64,000 bases of DNA from Fidelibacterota bacterium. GTDB lineage: Bacteria; Fidelibacterota; Fidelibacteria; Fidelibacterales; Fidelibacteraceae. Numbering within the stretch: the stretch's first letter is position 1; the number at the start of each line of letters is the position of its first letter. The stretch lies in assembly GCA_028716785.1 (NCBI GenBank), contig JAQUPD010000006.1:1-64000 (forward strand), given 5' to 3'. A program made the position numbers and the translations under genes. Below, in pieces: positions 44,780-53,489 of the stretch. Below the pieces are notes generated by a model, which had not been told where the DNA came from, ran no database searches, and worked only from the letters and a program-made list of their open reading frames with translations.

Positions 44780-45701
44780 TGTGTCCATTGTTATTCCTGT
44801 CTTCAATGAAGAAGGTACCGTTCAACCCTTAACGGAAAAAATTCTCTCCGTATTGAACCGTGAAAGTCTTACAGGAGAGATTTATTTTGTAGATGATGGT
44901 TCAACAGATAAAACGACACAAATTTTAGATGAATTGGAAAAAACATTTGATAATGTTCATGTAATTCATTTCAGAAGAAATCGGGGGAAAGCAGCTGCTC
45001 TCCAGGCAGGCTTTCGAAAAGCAAAAGGTAAATTTGTCATCACCATGGATGGGGATCTTCAGGATGACCCTGAAGAAATTCCAAACCTTCTTCAAAAATT
45101 ACATGAAGGGTGGGATATGGTCTCGGGATGGAAAAAAATTCGCCATGATCCTGTAAGCAAAACACTCCCCAGCAAAATTTTTAATAAAACAACCAGTTTT
45201 CTCACTGGAATTCGCATTCATGATTTTAATTGTGGATTAAAAGCTTATCGCAAAGAAGTTGTTCAATCCATCAGTCTTTATGGGGAACTCCATCGCTATA
45301 TCCCGGTTTTAGCAAAAATGGAAGGATTCCGTGTTACCGAGATTCCTGTCACTCACCATCCACGGACATCCGGAAAAAGTAAATACGGAACCAGCAGGAT
45401 GCTAAAAGGTTTTTTCGACCTTATTACCGTTCTTTTCCTTGCTCGTTTTACACAACGTCCCATGCATTTTTTTGGGATGTTGGGAATTTTATCGGTGATA
45501 ATTGGTGTCATTGTTGAAATATGGGTGCTTGTTTTAAAATATGCCTTTCATGAACCCTTTCAATCTCATTTGGCCATGCTGCTTTTTGGGATTTTGCTCT
45601 TAATTTTAGGAATTCAACTTTTTTCGATGGGACTCATCGGTGAAATGCTTGTCTATCAATTCAGAAAAAATCGAGGAAAGTATGGAGAAGAAAATGAATA
45701 A
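44772..45701 (+). CDS. GT2 family glycosyltransferase, dolichol-phosphate-mannose-synthase-like
   Basis: 309 residues. GT-A fold with VSIVIPVFNEEGTV, FVDDGSTDKT and the MDGDLQDDPEEI nucleotide/metal site; then FNCGLKAYRKEVV and HHPRTSGKSKYG. Two membrane helices lie at about 235-260 and 270-297. This GtrB/ArnC/DPMS-like architecture transfers a sugar to a polyprenyl phosphate at the inner membrane. Overlaps the next gene by 20 bases. Confidence 0.93.
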   Translation: MIDVSIVIPVFNEEGTVQPLTEKILSVLNRESLTGEIYFVDDGSTDKTTQILDELEKTFDNVHVIHFRRNRGKAAALQAGFRKAKGKFVITMDGDLQDDPEEIPNLLQKLHEGWDMVSGWKKIRHDPVSKTLPSKIFNKTTSFLTGIRIHDFNCGLKAYRKEVVQSISLYGELHRYIPVLAKMEGFRVTEIPVTHHPRTSGKSKYGTSRMLKGFFDLITVLFLARFTQRPMHFFGMLGILSVIIGVIVEIWVLVLKYAFHEPFQSHLAMLLFGILLLILGIQLFSMGLIGEMLVYQFRKNRGKYGEENE

Positions 45702-46728
45702 GGAATATCCCTATCTTTTTTCTGTCATTATTCCTACTTATAATCGTCTTTCTGAAATTCAGGAACTGCTTTTCTCCCTTCGCAATCAAACACTGTCTCC
45801 AGATTCCTTTGAAGTCTTAATTGTTGATGATGGATCTACCGATAAAACAGAAGAATTTGTCGAAGCCTTTAAAAACGAAGCCCCCTTTACCCTTCGCTTT
45901 ATCCGTCAAGATCATCAAGGACCTGGTGCTGCCAGAAATCTTGGTATGCAGCATGCCAAGGGGAATTATTTTATTTTTGTGGATAGTGATTGTATCGCGC
46001 ATCCAAACTGGCTTCAGGCTTATGCCAAAGCTATTTCAAAACAAAAAGTGGCAGGTTTTGGAGGACCTGATCACGTAAGAAAAGATTTTTCTCCACTCCA
46101 AAAAGCAATTGATTACAGCATGACATCCTTTCTTACAACGGGAGGTATTCGAGGGCATTCTAAAAAAAAGTTATCTAAATACTACCCCCGGAGTTTCAAC
46201 ATGGGTGTTCGTGCTGATATTGTTAAAAAGATAGGTGGAATGAATGATCTTCGCCATGGTCAAGATATTGAATTTAGCAATCGAATTCTGGCAGTGGGAG
46301 AACCTGTCATCAAGGTAGATGATGCCATTGTCTATCATAAACGCCGTACGTCTCTCCAAAAATTTTTTAAACAGGTCTTTAATTGGGGTGTTGCACGCAT
46401 TAACCTTTATAAAATTGATAAGAAGATGCTTGAACCCATTCACTTTTTACCTGCTATTGGAACCCTTGTGATATTTCTTGTTCTTATTCTTTTTATTTTT
46501 AATCCCGGTTTTTTTTGGCCTCTGTTGGCGTTGGGAGTTGCTATTCTTTTGCTTATGGGGATTCACGGAGTCATTCGCTATAAAGATATCCGTGTTTTTT
46601 TTTATATCCCTCTGGTTGTGCCCATCCAAATTATTGGGTATGGTCTGGGATTTATGGACGCCTTTTTAAAGCGCATTCTTTTAAAAAAAGAGCCCTACAC
46701 AGGATTTGTTCGTAATTATTATCAATAA
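45682..46728 (+). CDS. GT2 family glycosyltransferase with C-terminal membrane helices
   Basis: About 348 residues. ATG 45682 follows GAGGAAAGT; ATG 45694 follows GGAGAAG and overlaps the previous stop as ATGAATAA. Either may be used, and the longer frame to 45640 is unlikely. GT-A fold: FSVIIPTYNRLSEI, LIVDDGSTDKTE, GPGAARNLGMQHAKG and IFVDSDCIAHPN. The segment FNMGVRADIVKKIGGMND is characteristic of GT2 acceptor regions. About three membrane helices follow between residues 245 and 330. Donor and acceptor are unknown. Confidence 0.9.
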   Translation: MEKKMNKEYPYLFSVIIPTYNRLSEIQELLFSLRNQTLSPDSFEVLIVDDGSTDKTEEFVEAFKNEAPFTLRFIRQDHQGPGAARNLGMQHAKGNYFIFVDSDCIAHPNWLQAYAKAISKQKVAGFGGPDHVRKDFSPLQKAIDYSMTSFLTTGGIRGHSKKKLSKYYPRSFNMGVRADIVKKIGGMNDLRHGQDIEFSNRILAVGEPVIKVDDAIVYHKRRTSLQKFFKQVFNWGVARINLYKIDKKMLEPIHFLPAIGTLVIFLVLILFIFNPGFFWPLLALGVAILLLMGIHGVIRYKDIRVFFYIPLVVPIQIIGYGLGFMDAFLKRILLKKEPYTGFVRNYYQ

Positions 46729-46749
46729 ATAACCAAAAGTGAGAAAACC

Positions 46750-49206
46750 ATGACGGACAAAAAGGTAAAAATCTCGGCATGGGAATCATTAAGTCCAAAG
46801 AAAACTCTTTTAATTGCTCTAATTATTCTGGCGATTCCTGTGTTAATCATGTATGCCGAATTTATTTTTGAAGGGGTCAGGCCGTTTGGGGTAGATTCAA
46901 TAGCCTCTATAGCTGGCACTCATCAATATCTGGAATGGGAAAAAGAAAGTGGTGAAAGAGCCCTTTGGAATCCAAGCTATTTTTGCGGGATGCCAACCTA
47001 TCATCGGTTAACTCCTCCTTTATTTCATCTTGATACCCTTGTCTCTTATCTTGGGAAGGTTATCTATCTCTATTTTTGGTATTTGCTCCTTGGCGGTTTT
47101 GGCATGTTTATCCTTCTTTATTATCGTAAAATTCCCTGGTATGCTGCTCTTATTGTTGCAATAGGATTTATTTTACTTCCTCATTGGCAATCCCTTATTC
47201 ATGTAGGTCACTATAGTAAATTGCGGGCTTTTATGGTTATGCCCTGGTTAATTTTAAGCTTTCAGCACCTTGTTGAAAAACGGCAATGGATAAGCGTTGG
47301 TTTTTTTGCTCTTATTTTTTCCTGGATGGTGCGAACTCAACACATTCAAGTTGTTTTTTATGGAATTTTGATTCTTCTTTTTCTCTACATTGTTCCCTTT
47401 TTTCAGCCCCTTTTTAAAAAAGAATACCGGAAATTTTTGGATTTGCTGCTAAAATTTGTCGTTGGTGTTACTCTAACGATCATGATATCAGCGCAACCCT
47501 TTTTTAGTCTGCAAGAATACACACCCCATTCTACACGGGGTGGAAATTCCCTGAAAATCGGCGAAGAAAAAGTCTCAGCCGCTCAAGCAAAGGGCGTTGA
47601 TTTGGAATATGCAACCCGATGGTCTCTTGCACCAAAAGAAATTCTCAACTTTTTCTTCCCTCGCTTTTTTGGCGGAATGTCTGCTGAAAAATATGATGGG
47701 TCAGCTATTCCGCAATTAAAAGGACAAACTATCCCAGGCTATTGGGGCGACATGCCCTTTACCCAAAGCTACGATTCCATGGGATTTCTTCTCTTTCTTT
47801 TCGCACTGCTGGGAGTCCTGCGCTATCATAAAAAAGGAGAAGTCCGAGCTTTAGCAATTTTTGCCGTTTTTTCCATTCTTTTAGGATTTGGCCACCATTT
47901 TATGCCCCTTTATAAACTCTTTTTTAACTATTTTCCCTATTTTTCTAAATTTCGAGTCCCTGTGATGATTGTCAATATGACCTTCATTTCTTTATTAATT
48001 TTAGCAGGATACGGACTTAAGAGTCTTTTCCATCCCTCTGAAAAGAAAAAGGATTTTCTTGAACTTTATCTTTTTGGAGGGGGGATAATTTTTATTCTTC
48101 TTTTACTTCTTTTGAGGGGAAGCTTTTCTTATATGGCTCCAGGAGAGGCAGGCCGCTATCCGCGCGAAACTCTCACTATTTTGCAAACCATTCGAAAAGA
48201 AATTTTAACGGGTGAACTCTTGCGCGCCTTTTGGGTAACGCTCTTTGCTGGTGTAGCAGTTACAGCTTGGCGGTTTAAAAAATTGGCAAAAATTCCCCTC
48301 TTTTTAATAATCTTAGCGCTTGTTTCAATCGAATTGGGCTCTATCACAAAAAGAGCCTATGATCAAATTCCTCTCGTAAATAGAAAAGTTATGGAAAGAC
48401 GCCAATTTACAGAGTCTGAGATAACCCGAACACTTGAACAGGCACCGGTAGGATATCGGGCTTTGGTCTTGGGACAAGGCTTTCAAGATAATTATTATGC
48501 TTATTGGTATCCTCTTATTAATGGGTATAGTGCCATAAAGCTCCAAATTATTCAAGATGCCATCGATTATCTCCTTTTTAAAGGATCAGGACCAACTCGC
48601 TTAAATTGGAATGTGGTCAACATGTTAAATGGTCGCTATATTATTGTTCCGGGCCAGCTAGACCTTCCTTTTCTTGAAATGCGAGCCATTGATAGAAATC
48701 GACAAGAAATCCTCTATGAAAATAAAAATGCTCTTCCTAAAGCCTGGTTGGTACAACATGTTGAAAAAGTTTCTACTTGGGAAGAGGCGATTTCTCTGAT
48801 GAATCAAGAGACTTTTGATCCTTCAAACGTTTCCTATGCACTTCATTGGGAGGGGGAATATCGTGGAGAAGGGGAGATTTACCTTGAGTCATATACTCCC
48901 AATACCCTTACATTTTCTGTAGATATCCCAGAAAAACAATTTGCTGTGATTTCTGAAATGTTCTACGATGAGGGATGGCGTGTGGAATTTCAAGGAAAAG
49001 AATTACCTATTCTTCAGGTAAATTATCTTCTTCGGGGAGTGGAAATTCCTGCAGGACAAGGGACGTTGGTTATGACGTTTAATCCTCCTACCTATCAACG
49101 AGCCCTTATTATGTGCTGGATAGGGGTGATTATTGCCTGGTTGTTGATTGGTCTTGGATTCTGGCAGCGCTACAAAAACGGTTCAGAGCTACCATCTGAT
49201 GCCTAA
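46750..49206 (+). CDS. YfhO-family multi-pass membrane protein, putative glycosyltransferase
   Basis: 818 residues. About thirteen hydrophobic segments fill residues 20-560, and a large soluble domain follows (about 565-780) before a final membrane helix near 785-808. The N-terminal loop GVDSIASIAG and the WNPSYFCGMPTYH motif resemble the periplasmic loop of YfhO and related GT-C proteins, some of which attach sugars from polyprenyl-phosphate donors. It lies directly between GT2 and GT4 genes; the GT2 at 44772 could provide its lipid-linked sugar (inference). Confidence 0.85.
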   Translation: MTDKKVKISAWESLSPKKTLLIALIILAIPVLIMYAEFIFEGVRPFGVDSIASIAGTHQYLEWEKESGERALWNPSYFCGMPTYHRLTPPLFHLDTLVSYLGKVIYLYFWYLLLGGFGMFILLYYRKIPWYAALIVAIGFILLPHWQSLIHVGHYSKLRAFMVMPWLILSFQHLVEKRQWISVGFFALIFSWMVRTQHIQVVFYGILILLFLYIVPFFQPLFKKEYRKFLDLLLKFVVGVTLTIMISAQPFFSLQEYTPHSTRGGNSLKIGEEKVSAAQAKGVDLEYATRWSLAPKEILNFFFPRFFGGMSAEKYDGSAIPQLKGQTIPGYWGDMPFTQSYDSMGFLLFLFALLGVLRYHKKGEVRALAIFAVFSILLGFGHHFMPLYKLFFNYFPYFSKFRVPVMIVNMTFISLLILAGYGLKSLFHPSEKKKDFLELYLFGGGIIFILLLLLLRGSFSYMAPGEAGRYPRETLTILQTIRKEILTGELLRAFWVTLFAGVAVTAWRFKKLAKIPLFLIILALVSIELGSITKRAYDQIPLVNRKVMERRQFTESEITRTLEQAPVGYRALVLGQGFQDNYYAYWYPLINGYSAIKLQIIQDAIDYLLFKGSGPTRLNWNVVNMLNGRYIIVPGQLDLPFLEMRAIDRNRQEILYENKNALPKAWLVQHVEKVSTWEEAISLMNQETFDPSNVSYALHWEGEYRGEGEIYLESYTPNTLTFSVDIPEKQFAVISEMFYDEGWRVEFQGKELPILQVNYLLRGVEIPAGQGTLVMTFNPPTYQRALIMCWIGVIIAWLLIGLGFWQRYKNGSELPSDA

Positions 49207-50491
49207 AGTCTTGATTATAACATACTATTGGCCACCTGCAGGAGGGCCGGGAGTGCAACGCATATTGGGCTTTGTGCGGTATCTCCCCATGTTTGGTTGG
49301 GAACCTGTGGTAGTTACAGTATTAAAAGGAGATTATTCGAACGAAGATCCTTCTTTACTCCAACAAGTACCTGAAAAGGTGAAGGTTTATAAAATTCCCG
49401 CCCGAGAACCTTTTAATCTGTATCGCCGTCTTACGGGGAAAAAAAGAGATGAGAAAATTCCTACTCATATTCTGGCTGCAGAAAAGAATCAATCCTTCAG
49501 GGAACGACTCTCTCGTTTTATTCGTCTGAATTTTTTTATTCCTGATGCCCGCATTGGGTGGATTCCATATTTAACAAAAACTGGGACACAGATCGTTCAA
49601 AAAGAAATCCCTGATATTCTTATCAGTTCTTCTCCGCCCCATTCTTTACAACTGGCTACAAAGAAGATTGCACGGAAAACAGACATTAAATGGATTGCCG
49701 ATTTTAGAGATCCGTGGACAGATTTTTTCCATTATCAGGAAAAAGGACGTTTATGCTTTGCACGATATCTTGATAGATATTTTGAAAAATCGATTCTTAA
49801 AAGTGTCGATGCTGCAGTTACTGTGAGTCCTTCCCTTAGCGCTTTATTTAAAAAGAAAGTCCCTACCTTAAAAGCAACGGTTATTACCAATGGTTTTGAT
49901 CCGGAAGAGTATAACGATCTGTTAATAAAAAAACACCCACACTTCACCCTTTTTTATGCCGGTAGCATGAGAAAATCCCAGTGTCCCATGACCTTCTTCG
50001 ATGCCTTGCAAGCTCTCATTAAAAAGGGAAAAACACCCTTTAATATTCGGATTGCCGGGAGTATTCATCCTCATATCAAACAAGCGATAGAAGAGAGGGA
50101 TTTAACAGAGTCTTTTACTTTTCTTGGGTATCTTGAACATCGAAAAGTGCTTCAAGAAATGATAAATGCTCATCTTCTTCTTTTGCTGATTCCTAATACA
50201 GAACAAAATGAAGGGATTCTTACGGGGAAACTTTTTGAATATATGGCATCAGGAACACCCATTCTGGGGTTTGGCCCCGAACAAGGAGATGCAGCCGCTA
50301 TCCTAAAAGAAACAAAAACAGGGATAATGATTGATTATGACAAAGACCCAACATCCCTTTTGGAAATAGCCTACGATGCAGTTAAAGTCGAGCAAAAACA
50401 GGGGAAGCATCACATTCCTGACGCTGTTTTAAAATATAGCCGATATGAAACGACACGAAAACTTGCAGAATTACTGGAAGACATCTTGTGA
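49199..50491 (+). CDS. GT4 family glycosyltransferase
   Basis: 430 residues from ATG 49199, which overlaps the YfhO gene stop by 8 bases; the frame extends to 49148 but only through that gene. GT-B fold: VLIITYYWPPAGGPGVQR at the N-terminus (acceptor domain), SSSPPHSLQLATKKIA, WIADFRDPWTDFF, then the donor domain with NGFDPEEYN, LFYAGSMR, FTFLGYLEHRK and the EGILTGKLFEYMASGTPILG nucleotide-sugar site. Likely transfers a hexose in surface glycan assembly. The next 1.46 kb contain no intact gene. Confidence 0.92.
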   Translation: MPKVLIITYYWPPAGGPGVQRILGFVRYLPMFGWEPVVVTVLKGDYSNEDPSLLQQVPEKVKVYKIPAREPFNLYRRLTGKKRDEKIPTHILAAEKNQSFRERLSRFIRLNFFIPDARIGWIPYLTKTGTQIVQKEIPDILISSSPPHSLQLATKKIARKTDIKWIADFRDPWTDFFHYQEKGRLCFARYLDRYFEKSILKSVDAAVTVSPSLSALFKKKVPTLKATVITNGFDPEEYNDLLIKKHPHFTLFYAGSMRKSQCPMTFFDALQALIKKGKTPFNIRIAGSIHPHIKQAIEERDLTESFTFLGYLEHRKVLQEMINAHLLLLLIPNTEQNEGILTGKLFEYMASGTPILGFGPEQGDAAAILKETKTGIMIDYDKDPTSLLEIAYDAVKVEQKQGKHHIPDAVLKYSRYETTRKLAELLEDIL

Positions 50492-50605
50492 TATTAAAAA
50501 ATATTTTTTTATGGCCTGTAAATTTTCTCTGATCTTAAAAGGCCAAAACAGGCATTTGAGATTGTCAATGACATTCGTTCAGAAAAATGAGGGTTTTATT
50601 ACTTT

Positions 50606-51481
50606 ATGTTTCGGGAAGAGAGAATTGCTGCTGGAAAAGATCAGAAATTAATCAAGCACTTTGATAAGAAAGGTATTCCTCTCAATAAAACTTATATCGA
50701 TGTCAGCGATAAAGAATACGTTTATTTTCCAATTTTTTGTGGACAGATGGGGCTTGCAGTCTATCATACCTAGCTGAAAACTGGGACTGAACAGGATAAA
50801 GAACGGTTTTTACACTTTGCGGAATGGTTTTATCATCATGCAGATCTCAACGAAGAAATGTGTGCCCGCTGGCTGACGGATTTTTCCTTGCCCGCCTATA
50901 ACAATCAAGGTCCATGGCAATCGGCCTTTTCCCAAAGTCGGGGCATTTCTATCCTTTTGAAGGAAGGATAAATAACTGGTAGAAAGAATTATTTTGTTCT
51001 GGCAGAAAAGGCATTGCTTCCTTTTTCTTTGGCTGTTGAACAAGGATGGGTAACCGTATTTACACCCTGGGGACCTTTTTACGAAGAATATACAGCGTCG
51101 GTACCTACTCTCGTTTTGAATGGAATGATTGTTCTCTCTTTGGGTTATATGATTTTGTAAGAGTTTTTCAAAATCATGAAGGTGCCCGTTCCCTTTTTGA
51201 AGAGGGTATCAATACTCTTGAAAAGATTCTTCCCGAAAGTATGATAAGGGATATTGGTCAAGATATAATATGTTCAGGGCAGACTGGTATCTTCCTGTTG
51301 ATTCTGCAACCATCGGATATCAACGCCTCCACGCTACTCAACTCAATGTGCTTTATCGATTGACATGGAAAGAGATTTTTAGACATATCATGATCGTTTT
51401 AGAGAACAAGACAACCTGATCAATGCAATAAAAATGTATCACGTTAAATATCAGGCTTTGAAGACAGTGAACAGACTGTAA
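50606..51481 (+). pseudogene. Decayed D-glucuronyl C5-epimerase-like gene (C5-epim_C domain)
   Basis: Translating piecewise gives one family, but three frames are needed. Frame at 50606: stop TAG 50771, then HFAEWFYHHADLN and GPWQSAFSQSRGISILLKE, stop TAA 50969, then FYEEYTASVPTLVLNG and MIVLSLG to about 51144. A shift at about 51144 gives LYDFVRVFQNHEGARSLFEEG and INTLEKILPE. A shift near 51238 gives YDKGYWSRYNMF and YQRLHATQLNVLYRLTW. A shift near 51383 gives YHDRFREQDNLINAI, ending at TAA 51479-51481. The W-x-S-A-x-x-Q-x-(R)GIS, YEEY-P-VLNG, LYD, YDxGYWSRY and LHxxQL pattern is the heparosan-glucuronate C5-epimerase C-terminal domain. Two nonsense codons and three frameshifts make it a pseudogene. 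The 5' part before 50606 is not recognisable. Confidence 0.8.
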
Positions 51482-51950
51482 TGCACGAGATATATAGAAA
51501 AATTCTTGATTCCTATTCTTACTTTGGCAACTCTTCTATAAAATAGTGGAAATACTTCTGAGTAATTAAACTTTTGTTTTTTGATAGAACGGTTATATCA
51601 TTTTTCTCAAATCTCAGACAATTCTTTAAGAATAACTTCGATGCGGTTAGAATCAATGAAACAGGGATTTTTATAGCACACTTATATATCTTAAATGATT
51701 CACCTTGCTGTAGGCAATTGCCCTATCGCACTATGGTTGAGAAAAGGCGTAAAAGGATCCACTTAAAGAAAATACCCCGTATGTGTCTGAATCTTCGATG
51801 AAATGAAACAGAGGTTCAAAGATTTACGCTATTTTGCTCCAAAACACGAGAAGTACACAATCAAAATTCCCTTATTTATAAGCATTTATAGGAATAAATA
51901 TGCCTTTTAATATGATTTACCCTTAAACATTGAAATGATTAAATTATAAA
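51482..51950. other. Gene-free stretch, possible debris of a decayed gene
   Basis: Between the decayed epimerase and the flippase gene. Only short frames occur (for example a 75-codon frame at 51574-51801), with no family motif that I recognise and no ribosome site. Base composition is AT-rich. It may be remains of another glycan gene or promoter sequence for the flippase gene; I cannot support a function. Confidence 0.35.
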
Positions 51951-53417
51951 ATGCTTGATAACCTTAAGTACATGGCAAAACATTCCAGCATTTATCTCAT
52001 TGGGAATATATCATCCAAACTTATTGGCCTGGTACTTCTTCCTTTGTATACCTCACGAATCACTCTTTCAGATTATGGTTTTTATGCTCTATTTGACGTC
52101 TCTATCCAGTTTTGTCAAGGCTTTTTGCATTTAGGAATTCCCAATGCACTTTTTCGATGGATGAATTTGGAACAAAAGGAAACAGAAAAAAAAGCCATCT
52201 TTTTTTCATCCTACCTCTTTACTGTTTTGTTTCTTCTTATCATTTGTCTGCCCCTCTTTTTTCTTTCGACATCTCTTGCTCGGGGAATTTTAGGGGATGC
52301 CTCTATGAATATTTATTTTCAGCTAAGTACACTTATTATCTTTTTTTCTATTTTGAATATGATTCCCCTTTTTACCCTTCGGGTTCGCGAAAAATCACTC
52401 TATTACGTGGTGGCTGTCCTTGCAAAATTTGTTGTTCAATTGCTTGTAACCATTCTTGCGATTGTCCAGTATGACAAAGGGATTCTTGGAATTTTTCTGG
52501 GACTTGTCGTCAGTGAAGTCTTGATGTTTGTGATGTTGCTTCCTTTTGTTATTCGGCAAACAGTCTTACGCGTTCTTCCCAAAGAGTTGAAAGAAATGAT
52601 TCGTTTTGGCTTTCCCTTATCGTTATCAGGCCTTGCCAGTAGAGTCTTAAATATTGGTGATCGCTATGTATTGGGATATCTTACCACTCTAGAAGTGGTG
52701 GGGGCTTATGATATTGGTTATAGAATTGCAAATGCCGTGGATGTTATTCTTATCCATTCCTTTCAAAATTCTTTTCAACAATTGGTCTGGAAAAATGTGA
52801 AAGCTCCCAATATTCGACGCTTGGTTCGAAAATTATTAGATTATTTTCTTTTTGTGTTTTTATGGATTATTCTTGCTGTGTCTGTTTTTTCCTACGACCT
52901 TGTCAACCTGTTAACAGTGACGTATGAAGAATACCTTGCAGCAGCTGTGATTATTCCCACCATTCTGCTATCAATTGTCTTTCGAGGTGCCGGTTTTATT
53001 TTTAATCAAACCCTACAAATGGCCAATAAAACTGCACCCATTGCTTATATTATGACGGGAACAGCCATTTTGAATATAGGACTCAATTTTCTTTTTATTC
53101 CTTTTTGGGGGATGCAAGGTGCAGCCCTGGCAACGCTTTTTTCATTTATTATTTATTCTGGTATTAGTGCCTACCTCAGTGAAAAATATTTTCAGATAAC
53201 TTATACATGGTCCAACATAGGCAAACTCTTTGTTACGACTGTATTCCTTTATGGCGCTATTACACTTTTACCTCCTTTACCGCCAGTTCCTCTGATCATC
53301 ATAAAAATTGTGTTTATTGCCCTTTTCCCTTTCCTCCTTTATGTTTTTCGCTTCTATGAACTCCGCGAACTTACTACCCTTAAAAATTTGTTGAGTAAAA
53401 AGTCCCTAAAAAAGTAG
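51951..53417 (+). CDS. Wzx-type lipid-linked oligosaccharide flippase
   Basis: 488 residues with 12-14 hydrophobic segments. The N-terminus HSSIYLIGNISSKLIGLVLLPLYT plus DYGFYALFDV is characteristic of polysaccharide-transporter (PST/RfbX) members of the MOP superfamily, and NIGDRYVLGYL in the middle matches the charged loop of this group. Moves undecaprenyl-linked glycan units across the inner membrane. It fits the upstream glycosyltransferases; no Wzy polymerase was identified in the window. No strong ribosome site is seen at ATG 51951. Confidence 0.9.
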   Translation: MLDNLKYMAKHSSIYLIGNISSKLIGLVLLPLYTSRITLSDYGFYALFDVSIQFCQGFLHLGIPNALFRWMNLEQKETEKKAIFFSSYLFTVLFLLIICLPLFFLSTSLARGILGDASMNIYFQLSTLIIFFSILNMIPLFTLRVREKSLYYVVAVLAKFVVQLLVTILAIVQYDKGILGIFLGLVVSEVLMFVMLLPFVIRQTVLRVLPKELKEMIRFGFPLSLSGLASRVLNIGDRYVLGYLTTLEVVGAYDIGYRIANAVDVILIHSFQNSFQQLVWKNVKAPNIRRLVRKLLDYFLFVFLWIILAVSVFSYDLVNLLTVTYEEYLAAAVIIPTILLSIVFRGAGFIFNQTLQMANKTAPIAYIMTGTAILNIGLNFLFIPFWGMQGAALATLFSFIIYSGISAYLSEKYFQITYTWSNIGKLFVTTVFLYGAITLLPPLPPVPLIIIKIVFIALFPFLLYVFRFYELRELTTLKNLLSKKSLKK

Positions 53418-53489
53418 GAGAAAGATGAAAATCCTCGGAAATAGAGTGTTTATACTCACTTTTTAATAAAAAGAAATGTATATTTTAAA

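Noticed and set aside
51046-51363. 105-codon plus-strand frame as a standalone gene
   Set aside because: It is one frame segment of the decayed C5-epimerase gene and has no start signal of its own.
51574-51801. 75-codon plus-strand frame as a gene
   Set aside because: No ribosome site or family pattern; likely chance or debris.
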